The notes: generated by a model from the letters alone, not told the origin. DNA of 64,000 nt from UKL13-2 sp038236905 (GCA_038236905.1 JBBRZG010000001.1:28599-92598); one strand, 5' to 3'; positions 24,830 through 34,939 are shown, counted from the stretch's first letter. Program-made: numbers and translations.

Positions 24830-26569
24830 GTGAGCTTCACCCTGCACGGCCTCGGTGTTTCTGGTGGCATCGCCATCGGCCACGCGCATCTTGTGACCAA
24901 TGCGTCACTTGAAGTTGACCACTACCAGATTCCGGAAGAATTCATCGCGCGCGAAATCAAACGCTTTGAAAAAGCGGTCAAGCTGGTGCGCACCGAGCTG
25001 AACAACCTCGAAAAAGAAATCCAGACCACGCATAAAGGTGAGGCGTCTGGCGAGATGTCGGCGTTCGTGACGGTGCATCGAATGATGCTCGACGATCCGT
25101 CGCTGTCCGAAACACCGCGCGACGTCATTCGCCGCGAATCATGCAATGCTGAATGGGCTTTAAAGCTGCAGCTTGATGAACTGCTCGCGCAGTTTGCGGA
25201 GGTTCAGGACGAGTATTTACGCGAACGTAAAACCGATGTACGGCAGGTGGCCGAGCGTATTGTGGCGGCGCTGTCGGGGCAATCCAGCGATGTGCCTGAA
25301 AAATTACGTGAACGCGCTGAAGATACTATTTTGGTTGCGCATGATTTGTCGCCGGCCGACGTGATTTTGTTCAAGGCTCATCAAGTCGCTGCGTTTGTAA
25401 CCGATGTGGGTGGCTCAACATCGCACACCGCGATTCTGGCACGCAGTCTGGCGATTCCTGCGATTGTCGCCTTGCATACCGCGCGCGAGCTGGTGCGCGA
25501 GGATGAGGTCATCATTGTCGACGGCATGCAAGGCGTGGTGATTGTAGATCCCGATGAGATGGTGCTGGCCGAATATCGGCTGAAGCAAAATCAGTGGAAG
25601 CTTGAACGACAAAAATTGTCGCGCATTAAAACGGCGGCTGCTGAAACGCTGGACGGCACTGTGGTTGAGCTGTTCGCGAACATCGAATTACCATCTGATC
25701 TTGATGCCGTCAAACAATCAGGTGCGACCGGGATCGGGCTGTTTCGAACCGAATTTTTGTTCATGAATCGCAAAGGCTCACCCACCGAGGAAGAGCAATT
25801 TGAGGCTTACAAAGCCGTTGCTGAGGGTATGCGCGGCAAGCCGGTGGTGATTCGTACGCTCGACATCGGTGCCGACAAATCGCTCGGCGGGCCAGATCAG
25901 CCGAGCGCGCATTCCGCGCTGGGGCTGCGGGCGATTCGTTATTGCCTGAGCGAGCCGCAATTGTTCAATACCCAGCTGCGGGCGATTTTACGGGCTTCAC
26001 GGTTTGGTGATGTGCGCCTGCTGATTCCAATGCTGGTTTCGGTCACCGAGCTCAAGCAAACCATCGCCGCGCTAGATGTCGCCAAAGAGCAACTACGCAC
26101 CGAAGGTAAAAAATTCAACGACAAAATTCAAGTCGGCGGCATGATCGAAATCCCGGCGGCGGCGATCGCACTGCCGATGTTTTTGAAGACGCTCGATTTC
26201 GTGTCAATCGGCACCAATGACCTGATTCAATACACGCTGGCGATTGATCGCACTGACGACACCGTGGCGCATTTGTATGACCCGCTTCATCCTGCCATCT
26301 TGATGCTGATTTCGAGTGTGATTCGTCAGGCAAATGCGGCGGGCGTGCCCGTCACGGTTTGCGGCGAAATGGCTGGAGACGTAGACTTGACAAGGCTCTT
26401 GCTCGGGTTTGGCCTGCGCGAATTTTCCATGCATCCGGCCAATGTATTGACGGTAAAGCAGCGCGTGCTGATGTCCAATTTGCCCGATATTGAGCCCGCC
26501 GCTGCAAAACTACTCAAAGCGGACGATCCCGATAAAATGCTCGCGATGCTGGCGCGAATGAACGCCTGA
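24830..26569 (+). CDS. ptsI: PTS enzyme I (phosphoenolpyruvate-protein phosphotransferase)
   Basis: A 579-residue enzyme I, which takes phosphate from phosphoenolpyruvate to HPr. The phosphohistidine is in GGSTSHTAILARSLAIPAIV; the PEP-binding half shows GLFRTEFLFMNR, IRTLDIGADK and GTNDLIQYTLAIDR, with the catalytic Cys in VTVCGEMAGD. The start is GTG 24830. It completes the regulatory PTS with EIIA and HPr after a 164-base gap. Nothing seems missing. Confidence 0.96.
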   Translation: MSFTLHGLGVSGGIAIGHAHLVTNASLEVDHYQIPEEFIAREIKRFEKAVKLVRTELNNLEKEIQTTHKGEASGEMSAFVTVHRMMLDDPSLSETPRDVIRRESCNAEWALKLQLDELLAQFAEVQDEYLRERKTDVRQVAERIVAALSGQSSDVPEKLRERAEDTILVAHDLSPADVILFKAHQVAAFVTDVGGSTSHTAILARSLAIPAIVALHTARELVREDEVIIVDGMQGVVIVDPDEMVLAEYRLKQNQWKLERQKLSRIKTAAAETLDGTVVELFANIELPSDLDAVKQSGATGIGLFRTEFLFMNRKGSPTEEEQFEAYKAVAEGMRGKPVVIRTLDIGADKSLGGPDQPSAHSALGLRAIRYCLSEPQLFNTQLRAILRASRFGDVRLLIPMLVSVTELKQTIAALDVAKEQLRTEGKKFNDKIQVGGMIEIPAAAIALPMFLKTLDFVSIGTNDLIQYTLAIDRTDDTVAHLYDPLHPAILMLISSVIRQANAAGVPVTVCGEMAGDVDLTRLLLGFGLREFSMHPANVLTVKQRVLMSNLPDIEPAAAKLLKADDPDKMLAMLARMNA

Positions 26570-26602
26570 ATGCGCAACACTGAACCGACGGAAACACCGT
26601 AA

Positions 26603-26968
26603 ATGCTGAGTGAAGTTACCAATCTTACGCAATACGATGCGGGCAGCTACCGGCGCTGGTTCCACGATGATTTTTTTGATCTTTACGTTTGGGAAAATTT
26701 TGCAGGTGAGGTGCAGGGCTTTCAGCTTTGCTACGCAAAAGCCGACCAGCAACGCGCACTCCGGTGGTCGTTAGATCGCGGCTACAACCACGAAGGCGTG
26801 GATTCACCGGAGGACAAACCCGGTAGGGCAATGAGCGCCATTTTTGTGGCAGATGGGGTATTTGATCCCGATGGTATTGGTGAAAAGTTCGCGCGGGAAT
26901 CGACACCACTGCCGCTGAGCTTGCGTAACTTTGTCCTCGAAAAAATCAAGGCCTACCCGGCGACTTAG
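26603..26968 (+). CDS. Conserved hypothetical protein after ptsI
   Basis: A 121-residue soluble protein of unknown function. It begins with YDAGSYRRWFHDDFFDLYVWEN, rich in aromatic and acidic residues, followed by GFQLCYAKADQQRALRWS. This pattern is reminiscent of a small conserved proteobacterial family of unknown role. The start has ACGGAAACACCGTAA just upstream. It follows ptsI by 33 bases on the same strand and ends before a strong bidirectional terminator, so it may be the last gene of the PTS transcript. There is no signal peptide or membrane segment. Confidence 0.7.
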   Translation: MLSEVTNLTQYDAGSYRRWFHDDFFDLYVWENFAGEVQGFQLCYAKADQQRALRWSLDRGYNHEGVDSPEDKPGRAMSAIFVADGVFDPDGIGEKFARESTPLPLSLRNFVLEKIKAYPAT

Positions 26969-27010
26969 TCAACCAGAAAACTCGCTACTTAGCTTTCCCA
27001 GTGCACAATA

Positions 27011-27037
27011 AAAAACCCTGCGATTTGCAGGGTTTTT
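27011..27037. terminator. Bidirectional intrinsic terminator
   Basis: Perfect 11-base-pair stem AAAAACCCTGC / GCAGGGTTTTT with a five-base loop, between the converging hypothetical gene and M48 protease gene. A- and T-runs on the outer sides allow termination in both directions. Confidence 0.92.
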
Positions 27038-27052
27038 AGTGCGCGCAGAAGA

Positions 27053-27937
27053 TTATTTACTCGCGATTTTATCTACTGCCGCCGCGCGATCTGACGGATC
27101 CGGATGGGTCGAGAGGAAACTAGTGCCACGTGATCCGGAGCCCTTGGCTAATTTAAGCAGCGCGCTCGACGCGGCTTTCGATGGGATTTTGTTCTTTTTC
27201 ATGAACGCGACTGAATACGCGTCCGCATCCGATTCTTGACCACGCGAGTGGGCCGAGGTGAGCACCTTCTGGAACAGACCCTTCAACTGATCTCCGCCTA
27301 AGCCCATTACCGTCGCGCCGGTTTTATTACTTCCCACCGCTGCCGCTCCGGTCTTCACGATTGCCGAGGATTGATAACCATTTTTGATCGACGCCATGCT
27401 ATGCCCCAGCTTGACATGGGCTACCTCGTGGCCGATAACGAAACGAAGTTCATCATCGTTCATTAAATCCATCAAGCCCGAGTAAACACGAACCGTCCCG
27501 TCCGCCATGGCGAAGGCATTTACGGTATCAGACATGTAAACCTTGAAATCAAGCTTCATACCGTCGTAATTCGCGAGACTCCGGGTCAATTTAATCAGGC
27601 GTTTTGAATACACGCTATTGGCGGCAGCTAGTTTATTTTCGCCATCGGATTGTTTAGCGAACGCCGATGCCATCTTTTTAACATCGTCGTCAGTAATGTT
27701 GGCTGCTTTGCCAAGATCCGCCGCGGCACTCAGCAAATTGCCTGATTTATCGACACTGCCGCCTATGCCAGGCACGCTGCTTGCCAAGCCTCCCAGAGCG
27801 CCTAATGCATTGGTCATCCCCGCCGGGGCGGACGATGACTTGTTATCCGCGGTACCCGAGCCTACGGAAGGCAGGGTCTGGCAACCCGATAGCAACACGA
27901 CAAGCAATGCGGACACAGCAACGGATAGTTTCATCAT
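27053..27937 (-). CDS. M48 family metalloprotease, lipoprotein
   Basis: A 294-residue lipoprotein with lipobox LLSGC (about residues 15-19) and an M48 zinc-protease domain: HEVAHVKLGHSM supplies two zinc His, and the Glu of ESDADAYSV is the likely third ligand. The segment before it (LTRSLANYDGMKLDFKVYMSDTVNAFAMADG) is typical of the LoiP/YggG-like group, which degrades or repairs outer-membrane proteins. Two adjacent ATG codons follow AGGGGAACTA. The Ser/Gly/Ala-rich linker after the lipid Cys would place the protease at a membrane surface. Confidence 0.9.
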   Translation of the reverse strand: MMKLSVAVSALLVVLLSGCQTLPSVGSGTADNKSSSAPAGMTNALGALGGLASSVPGIGGSVDKSGNLLSAAADLGKAANITDDDVKKMASAFAKQSDGENKLAAANSVYSKRLIKLTRSLANYDGMKLDFKVYMSDTVNAFAMADGTVRVYSGLMDLMNDDELRFVIGHEVAHVKLGHSMASIKNGYQSSAIVKTGAAAVGSNKTGATVMGLGGDQLKGLFQKVLTSAHSRGQESDADAYSVAFMKKNKIPSKAASSALLKLAKGSGSRGTSFLSTHPDPSDRAAAVDKIASK

Positions 27938-28175
27938 TAGTTCCCCTGATAAATATTCAATTCGGATTTACGTTTAAATGCAGCTTGATTGCTAAGCTGA
28001 GCGGAAGTATGAACTCCGGTACAACATCAGACGTTAACAAATTTTTGCCCACATCACCTAGCAATTTATTTGCGTTTGAGTGTGTTGTTCATCACAACCA
28101 CGAAAAAGTTTTTCCGAGATAATGTGAACATGTGTAAAAAGTAGTGCCTTCACGAAAGGTCAATAAGGTCCCAAT

Positions 28176-28748
28176 ATGTCGACGATGATCCGATTCAGCA
28201 TCACCTCCTTGTTATTCACAATCTTGCTCGCGTTGGGCTCAACGCTAAGTTATGCCGACGAGCGTACAACCACGAATCGCCAGACTGATTTGCGTGACGC
28301 ACCGAACATCAGCGCAGCACGGCTTACCTCATTACTGGTCGACGCCGAGGTTGTGGTGGTGGCTCGTCAGTCGGGGTGGGTCCGCATTAAAGCAGGTGGC
28401 CGCGAGGGCTGGATTCCAGCGGCACACATCAAGTCTCAGGTCACTGTTGTGGAGGCCGCCCCCAAAGCAACCGGTGGTTTCTTGAGCTGGTTTACGGCGG
28501 TATTAAGTTCAGAACGCTCACGCGTGAGCACGGGTAGCAGCGCTGCAAACCGCACCCGTACCGCGACGATCGGCATTCGCGGTTTGGGCGAAGACGGTGC
28601 CAACGCGGCGAAATCAAACTCGGAGGAACTACAAAAGCTGAAGCTATATTCGGTATCTAGAAGCGACGCAGAAGAATTCGCGCAGAATGCAAAATTAGCT
28701 CAAACTAGCGTGACCTATGTGGATGCGGGAAGCAATTCGAATAAATGA
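28176..28748 (+). CDS. Exported bacterial SH3-domain protein
   Basis: A 190-residue protein with signal peptide (about 1-27, ending SYADE) and a bacterial SH3 domain at about 30-90 (TDLRDAPNISAARLTSLLVDAEVVVVARQSGWVRIKAGGREGWIPAAHI). Such domains bind peptidoglycan or partner proteins. The C-terminal half contains IRGLGEDGANAAKSNSEELQKLKLYSVSRSDAEEFAQ, not recognised as a separate domain. It is followed 24 bases later by a second M48 metalloprotease gene, suggesting joint envelope work. AAGGTCCCAAT precedes the ATG. Confidence 0.82.
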   Translation: MSTMIRFSITSLLFTILLALGSTLSYADERTTTNRQTDLRDAPNISAARLTSLLVDAEVVVVARQSGWVRIKAGGREGWIPAAHIKSQVTVVEAAPKATGGFLSWFTAVLSSERSRVSTGSSAANRTRTATIGIRGLGEDGANAAKSNSEELQKLKLYSVSRSDAEEFAQNAKLAQTSVTYVDAGSNSNK

Positions 28749-28772
28749 AGTGGTATGAACGAAGTGGCATAA

Positions 28773-29576
28773 ATGACGACGCATAAGCGCTGGCAGCACA
28801 ATCGGCATCATCACGAGTTACAAGATCGCAGCGTGACCCTGATGAGGCTAATCGCCGCCTGTTTGTGGGCGTTTCTATTCGTTTGCGTCGGCTATTTTGC
28901 ACTTTCAAATGCCAGCGCCGCTGAAATAAACGAAGCGCGCGAAATTGAAATCGGTGATGAGCTTGCGGTGACGCTACTCGCCGGTGGCAAGCTGCTTAAT
29001 AACGACCGCGCACAAGAATACGTCAATCAGGTGGGTCGCTGGCTCACTACTGTTACAGAGCGCCCAGACCTGCCGTGGCAATTTGGCATCATGGATCGCG
29101 CCGAAATCGGCTCCTATCCGCTTCCTGGCGGCAAGGTGCTTGTCACCCGCGGCATGCTCAAAAAACTTAGCAATGAAGCGGAATTGGCTGGTGTATTGGC
29201 GCATGAGATTGCGCATATCGTGCAGCGTCACCAGCTGAAAACCATGGCAGCCGAAGGTGGGCAGGAAAAATTAGGGGCGATCAATTTTCCGCTTGATCGT
29301 GCCGTGGAATTTGAAGCTGATCGGATGGCCGCGGTCATCATGGCGCGCGCAGGTTACGACGCAAATGCGTATTTGAATGTGCTGCGAAACCTGCAGAATG
29401 ATCGTTCGAACGATCAAGGGTTATCAATGCTGACCGCCGTGCATCCGGCATTCAAAGACCGAATTGCGGAGCTGCAGCCGGTTGTCAGCAATATTGCCGG
29501 TGCCGCAAAAGGAGATAAAGGCCGTGAACGGTTTGCCGCGGCATTGGGAAATTTGAGCGGGATGAGTCGTAAGTAG
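28773..29576 (+). CDS. Exported M48 family metalloprotease
   Basis: A 267-residue M48 protease. Zinc motif LAHEIAHIVQRHQ and downstream Glu in EFEADRMAAVIMARAGYDANAYL are both present, and the substrate-cleft segment EIGSYPLPGGKVLVTRGML is intact. The hydrophobic segment LIAACLWAFLFVCVGYFALSNASA serves as a signal peptide. The start at 28773 leaves a 23-residue basic, His-rich extension before it, so ATG 28842 may be the real start; neither has a convincing ribosome site. The gene follows the SH3-domain gene and probably shares its transcript. Confidence 0.88.
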   Translation: MTTHKRWQHNRHHHELQDRSVTLMRLIAACLWAFLFVCVGYFALSNASAAEINEAREIEIGDELAVTLLAGGKLLNNDRAQEYVNQVGRWLTTVTERPDLPWQFGIMDRAEIGSYPLPGGKVLVTRGMLKKLSNEAELAGVLAHEIAHIVQRHQLKTMAAEGGQEKLGAINFPLDRAVEFEADRMAAVIMARAGYDANAYLNVLRNLQNDRSNDQGLSMLTAVHPAFKDRIAELQPVVSNIAGAAKGDKGRERFAAALGNLSGMSRK

Positions 29577-29599
29577 AGACACTCGCGACTCGTATGCCG

Positions 29600-30382
29600 T
29601 CAGCGCTTTGGCGGCGATCCCGCGCGTAAATTAATCTCATCGGCAATCCTCCATTCGCCCGCCTCGCGAGTGAGGATAAGTGTTTTTGGTGCACGCACTT
29701 CGCGATACCTGTCTGCTTCGTAGGTTTGCGCGAATCGCGCAATGGCGCGATTGTGCCCAAGCATTTCGACACCCAGATCGTCAATCGTTACCAATATGTG
29801 CTGCTTGCCTAGAATCCGGTCACGACGCTTTTCCTGCCACGCATCGCGCGCAATATTATCTGGCGGAATGAAGTCTTTGGCATAAAAACCAAGGTATCGC
29901 TCAATATCGCGCGCAGACCATGCCGCCGCCCATTGGGAGATCGCCGCCGCCGCCAGCGCGCGCTCACCAGCCGACGCCGATGCGGGCGTAGTTTGCGCTG
30001 CAGATTCGGCGGCGTAGCTAATCGGCTTTGGTGACAAGGACCCGGTATTCGGCGCCTCCAACGCGATTGCACTAACGTGTCTATAGTCGGCCATCCATGC
30101 GCAAATAACCACTGCTATGGTGCACAGCGCACCGACGATGAGTATGGGCGTCTTTAGCTGTGTCGTTTCTGGCGATGACCGATAAGTCTGTGGTGCACCC
30201 GCGTGGTTGGAGATTGCGGCTGTTGGATTAACCGCTATGACCGCGTTTGCCAGAAAGCGCGGTTCATTCATTGCGCGCGCCGCGCATTCGCGAATCGTGG
30301 GCGAGAGCTTTTCAACCTGAATTGTCTTGTCTAGCTGCCATAGGCTGCCAAATTTGCCCACTGCATTCTCGATTGTTGCCAT
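29600..30382 (-). CDS. Membrane-anchored protein with NTF2-like C-terminal domain
   Basis: A 260-residue protein. The N-terminal part (1-75) is soluble and unrecognised, one TM segment lies around 80-100 (LIVGALCTIAVVICAWMA), and the C-terminal domain (about 140-255) looks like a nuclear-transport-factor-2/SnoaL-type fold: AAAWSARDIERYLGFYAKDFIPP and EVRAPKTLILTREAGEWRIADEIN. A similar domain closes some L,D-transpeptidases, but no transpeptidase part is present. GGAGG stands six bases before ATG 30382 and too close to the ATG at 30385, so 30382 is preferred. It converges with the M48 gene. Confidence 0.65.
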   Translation of the reverse strand: MATIENAVGKFGSLWQLDKTIQVEKLSPTIRECAARAMNEPRFLANAVIAVNPTAAISNHAGAPQTYRSSPETTQLKTPILIVGALCTIAVVICAWMADYRHVSAIALEAPNTGSLSPKPISYAAESAAQTTPASASAGERALAAAAISQWAAAWSARDIERYLGFYAKDFIPPDNIARDAWQEKRRDRILGKQHILVTIDDLGVEMLGHNRAIARFAQTYEADRYREVRAPKTLILTREAGEWRIADEINLRAGSPPKR

Positions 30383-30792
30383 CATTGCCCTCCCATCTAT
30401 GCTATTTACCGCATCTTAAGTTGTAAATTAACGGCGGTCTGTGAGGTTCCACACAAAATCTGAACTGCGTCGCAGAAAAGCATCGTGCAGCCTGCCCGCG
30501 CTATCCATTTTTTTTATACGAACTCGCCGTGGTTTTGACAAAGCTAATCGTTGCTTCACTCACCAAACAGCAAGCCCTCAAATACGCGCTTGCTTCAACC
30601 CGCATGATTAACGAACCGCTGTTCTAGGGCAAAGTGCTTGAAACAAGTCGCCAACAGTGGCTTACTGAATGCAAACACTCAACCAGATTGATTTAGAATT
30701 ATCAGCCAAACGCGCTTTACCACTCCATATAAAACCGATACCCGCATCATGAAGGTTGGCCCGCTTAGCATCCCTTCTCAAGGAAACTCAAT
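30383..30792. other. Divergent intergenic region without recognisable gene
   Basis: A 410-base gap between divergently transcribed genes; it should contain both promoters. AAGGA a few bases before 30793 is the ribosome site of the peptidase gene. I see no tRNA, hairpin terminator, operator or credible small gene. Confidence 0.5.
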
Positions 30793-33345
30793 ATGCCGTC
30801 TGCAAATTTCCCCGCTGTTCGCTTGGCAATATCATCAATTGTTGCGCTCACTGCGGCCACAATGAATCCGGCGGTACTGGCGCAGGACGTCAGCAGCTAC
30901 AAAACGCCACCGGCTCCATTGCAAGCGATAGTTGATCAGCTTCGCGCACCGACCATTAACCTAAGCCCCCGTCGCGATCTGATCGCCATGGTCAAGACCC
31001 CCGCGCTACCGGGTATTCGTGAGGTGGCCCAACCTGAGTTGAAGCTCGCCGGGTTGCGTATCAATCCGCGCACCTACAGCCAAAGTCGGTTTTCATTTGG
31101 AGAAGATTTGTGGCTGCTCAACATCGAAACCCGCCAAGAAATTCGTCTCACTGGATTGCCGCAAAATTTGCAGCTCGCTGACCTCGCGTGGGCGCCCGAC
31201 CAGCGCTCGCTTGCATTCACGCACATTACCGCGCCGTCCGCGACGCAGACAGCAGCGTCGGGTGCGGTCGAATTATGGGTTGTCGATATTGCGCGTAAGT
31301 CTGCACGAAAAATCTCCACCACACCGCTAAACACGGTCTACGGACGCGGCTTCGCGTGGATGCCGGATAGCAAATCCCTACTGGTGCGTTTGCGACCCGG
31401 CAATCAGGCCTCTGCGCCGTCATCTTCCGCCGTGGCAAATATACCGATTGGGCCGAATAGCCAGGATGCGCGACCTGATGGCGGTCAACGCCAAGTGGTC
31501 ACACTGCAGGATTTGTTAAAAAACGAAACTGATGCGAAAGTATTCGACCACTACACGCTGGTGCAAGCTGCCATCATCGAACTTGGCGGTAAAACCGTTT
31601 TGATCGGGGCACCTGATCGATTTTTGGGTTTAATCGCATCGCCTAGCGGCAAGCTGCTACTCACCCAGGCGACTGATCGACCCTACTCTTATGTCGTCTC
31701 GTCACAATCATTTCCCCGGCGCATTGAAGTGCGTGATCTGTCGGGCATCGTCCTGCACACCGTCGCCAAACTACCGCTTTAGGAAGGTTTGCCTCCCGGG
31801 AACGACGCCGTGCGCAAAGGTGTGCGCGATATTAGCTGGCGCGCAGACGCGCCCGCCACGCTGGTGTGGGCCGAAGCGCAAGATGGCGGCGATCCAGCCA
31901 AGATCGAGCCAATTCGTGATCTCGTATTCATGCACGCGTCACCATTTACAGACAAGCCGCGTGAGCTCATGCATCTTTCCAGCCGCTATCAAGGTGCGCT
32001 CTGGGCGCGCGTTGACTTGGCGATGATTTCTGAATATTGGTGGAAAACCCGTGCCGTCAAAACATGGAGAATTTCGCCCGATGGATCTTCCGCACCTGAT
32101 CTCGTGGCAAGCTATTCAAGCGAAGATCGCTATAACGACCCCGGTAGACCACAAACGCGCATGGACGATGCGGGTAATCAGCGATTATTAATCGCAGGCA
32201 CTGATGGAAATGGTATCGGGAACAATCGCCGCGAAGACGCTATTTTTCTGGACGGTGTGGGTGCCTCGGCAGAAGGCGATCGGCCATTTGTTGACCGTTT
32301 GAGTCTCGCCACAAAAAAGAAAGAGCGTCTGTTTCAATCGAGCGCGCCGAAGTATGAAGCCGTTATTGAAATGTTGGATAACAACGGAACCCGACTCCTC
32401 ACCAGCCGTGAATCGCCCACCGAGCGCGCCAACTTTTACGTCCGCGATTTGAGCAAACCCAAAGACGCCCAACTCACGCAACTGACTCAGTTTCCACATC
32501 CGACGCCGCAGCTAGCGAGCGTCGAGAAAGAGCAAATACGCTATAAGCGCGCGGATGGTGTTGATCTCACGGCGACACTTTATCTTCCCCCCAATTACGA
32601 GGTCAAACGCGATGGTCCTTTGCCGATGCTAATGTGGGCATATCCGCAAGAATTCACCACGGCGAGTGCCGCCAGCCAAGTGACGTCATCGCCATATCGC
32701 TTCAACAATATTAGTTATTGGGGCCCGCAGGCATTGCTCGCGATGGGCTACGCAGTGCTCGATAATCCTTCCATGCCGATCGTGGGTGAAAACGGCAAAG
32801 AAGCAAACGATACTTATCTGCCACAACTGATCGCCAGCGCAGAAGCCGCCATTAACGAGGTCGTGCGACGTGGCGTAGCTGACCGAGACCGTATCGCTAT
32901 TGGTGGCCATTCATACGGCGCATTTATGACCGGAAACCTGCTCGCGCATACGCGTCTGTTCCGTGCAGGTATTGCGCGATCTGGCGCTTACAACCGCACC
33001 TTGACTCCGTTTGGTTTCCAAGCTGAGGAGCGACCTTTCTGGAAAGCTCAGACCGTCTATAACGCGATGTCGCCATTCAACTATGCCGACAAAATTAAGG
33101 ATCCATTACTACTGATCCATGGCGAACAAGACAATAACGCAGGCACCTTCCCGATCCAGAGCGAGCGTTTATTTCAAGCTATCAAAGGCCTTGGCGGCAC
33201 TGCACGACTGGTGATGCTTCCCAACGAAAGTCATGGCTATCGCGCACGCGAATCGATTTCGCACATGCTCTACGAAATGAATTTATGGATGGAAAAATAT
33301 GTGAAGAACCCGCAACCGCGCAGCGGCACCACCGAACCAAAATAA
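30793..33345 (+). pseudogene. S9 family (prolyl oligopeptidase-type) peptidase interrupted by an in-frame TAG
   Basis: A secreted serine peptidase of 850 codons if read through. The first 329 codons start with a signal peptide (SSIVALTAATMNPAVLA) and encode the beta-propeller region; TAG at 31780-31782 then stops translation after HTVAKLPL. The same frame continues with EGLPPGNDAVRKGVRDISW and runs to the full catalytic domain: nucleophile in GGHSYGAFMTG, acid in HGEQDNNAGTF, His in NESHGYRAR. There is no frameshift or deletion at the break, and the sequence on both sides reads as one family protein. A single base change from CAG would explain it. It may be a recent pseudogene, a sequencing error or a suppressed stop. 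Confidence 0.85.
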
Positions 33346-33368
33346 CCGTATCCCCATTTGGCGTGTCG

Positions 33369-34259
33369 CTATTTTTTTGCGGATTGCCCCACGATCACAA
33401 AGGCAATGCCGCCCAGAATAGCCACTGACGCAATCACCAAACGAGTCGTGGCCGTTTCACCTAAAAATATAATGCCCCCCACCGCCGCGATTACCGGCAC
33501 GCTGAGCTGTACCGATGCAGCGGTGGTCGCAGCCAAGCCGCGCAGCGCCGTGTACCATATAGCGTAACCCACGCCGGAGGCAATCGCGCCGGAGGCAACC
33601 GCATATACGGCACCCCCGATATCAACCGAAATCGTTTGTGGCGCAAATAAGGCGGCACCAACACTGAGCACGATCGTGATTGCGCCCGCACGCAGGAAAT
33701 TTCCGGCGGTGACGGCAGTCGCATCACCGGTGCCGCCTCGCTTCCCTCGTAGCGAATAGAGACCCCACGCAAACCCTGCGGACAGCATCAGACCCGAACC
33801 CAGCAGCGGCGGCGCGGCCAAGCCGGGCAGCAGCAGACCTGTCACTCCGGCAAACGCACATAGAAGTCCTGCGGCCTGCGTTAAGGTCAAGCGCTCTCCA
33901 CCAAATATGCCCGCGCCTATCATCGTGAACTGCACGGCTCCGAACAGCAGCAGCGCGCCTGTGGCCGCGGTCAAACTGCTATAGGCATATGAGAAAAAAG
34001 CAGCGTAAACAAAAAGTGCCGCAGCCGACATCCAGTTACCCTCGGTCGCAACCGACACAGGCGCAAATTGAGCTTCTCCGACGCGTCCACGCAGCCGCAG
34101 AAGCAGCGCCAACGTCAAGGCCCCCGCGAGGATGCGAATCGACGTAAAGCTGGCTGGATCAATGCTGGTTTGTTTGAGTGCTGCGCGGCACAGCAGTGAA
34201 TTACCGGCAAACGCAATCATCGCCAGCAATGTGAATAGCCATGTTTGCGAACGCGTCAT
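33369..34259 (-). CDS. EamA/DMT-superfamily transporter
   Basis: A 296-residue inner-membrane protein with ten hydrophobic helices and two EamA repeats. The first repeat starts LFTLLAMIAFAGNSLLCRAALKQTSIDPASFTSIR and the second around GLMLSAGFAWGLYSLRGKRGG. Members of this superfamily export or exchange metabolites such as amino acids; the substrate here is unknown. It converges with the peptidase gene (23-base gap) and has the next gene 33 bases upstream on the same strand. Confidence 0.88.
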   Translation of the reverse strand: MTRSQTWLFTLLAMIAFAGNSLLCRAALKQTSIDPASFTSIRILAGALTLALLLRLRGRVGEAQFAPVSVATEGNWMSAAALFVYAAFFSYAYSSLTAATGALLLFGAVQFTMIGAGIFGGERLTLTQAAGLLCAFAGVTGLLLPGLAAPPLLGSGLMLSAGFAWGLYSLRGKRGGTGDATAVTAGNFLRAGAITIVLSVGAALFAPQTISVDIGGAVYAVASGAIASGVGYAIWYTALRGLAATTAASVQLSVPVIAAVGGIIFLGETATTRLVIASVAILGGIAFVIVGQSAKK

Positions 34260-34292
34260 TGAAAATATGGGCGGTGGTATTTCAAAAAAATA

Positions 34293-34826
34293 TCAATCCC
34301 ACGCCTGCTTCACTAACAACGCTGCGTTTCTCGATACTGAGCGGTTGTATCGCGTCAAATGAGACGATAGCGCGCTTAATGCCAAACCTGCCGCTTCAAC
34401 CGCCCGCCCCTGCGCGACAAAAGTGAGCGCAAGTATCGCCCGCGCTTCATCATGCAACGCGCGTGGATTTCCCGGTTCCAGATGCCGGTCAAGCTCGGCC
34501 GTCAGCAGCTGTTCACTTTCTGCCAGCTGCCCTACAATTCGCAGCGTGCTTGCGAGCTGAATCGAGGCGCGCGAACGTCGATACGAGTCTAGTCCCGGCA
34601 GCGCTAACGCAGCCCGATAATATTTCTCGGCCTCCGCCTCAAGGCCGACCCGATCTCGTGCCGAAGCGCGCTCAAACAGCGCGGCTGCATCTTCGACGCC
34701 ATCACTATCGGCACGTACAGCGGCAAGTGTATCGATGGCTGCGACCAAATCAATTTCTTGTGATGCGTCTGCGATTTCCCAAACCGCTGCAATCCGATTT
34801 TCCCAATTGTCATTAATATTTTCCAT
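34293..34826 (-). CDS. Tetratricopeptide-repeat protein
   Basis: A 177-residue soluble helical protein with about three TPR-like units: AALFERASARDRVGLEAEAEKYYRAALALPG, then RRSRASIQLASTLRIVGQLAESEQLLTAELD and DEARAILALTFVAQGRAVEAAGLALSAL. The arrangement fits the TPR_5-type family of small cytosolic proteins. A protein-interaction role is likely; the partner is unknown. It is upstream of the EamA transporter on the same strand and may be cotranscribed with it. Confidence 0.75.
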   Translation of the reverse strand: MENINDNWENRIAAVWEIADASQEIDLVAAIDTLAAVRADSDGVEDAAALFERASARDRVGLEAEAEKYYRAALALPGLDSYRRSRASIQLASTLRIVGQLAESEQLLTAELDRHLEPGNPRALHDEARAILALTFVAQGRAVEAAGLALSALSSHLTRYNRSVSRNAALLVKQAWD

Positions 34827-34939
34827 TCGGTCATTTTAGTGGCAATCCCGACACAACTGCCGCAATGATCGCGCGTTCAGCGCTGCCCCAATTAGGTAAA
34901 CTGGGCTGACAATCACCCGCCATTAGAAAGACCGCAAAA

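Noticed and set aside
31780..31782. TAG as a pyrrolysine codon
   Set aside because: Pyrrolysine is restricted to a few archaea and bacteria with pylTSBCD, and the residue lies in a surface linker of a peptidase; a simple mutation is far likelier.
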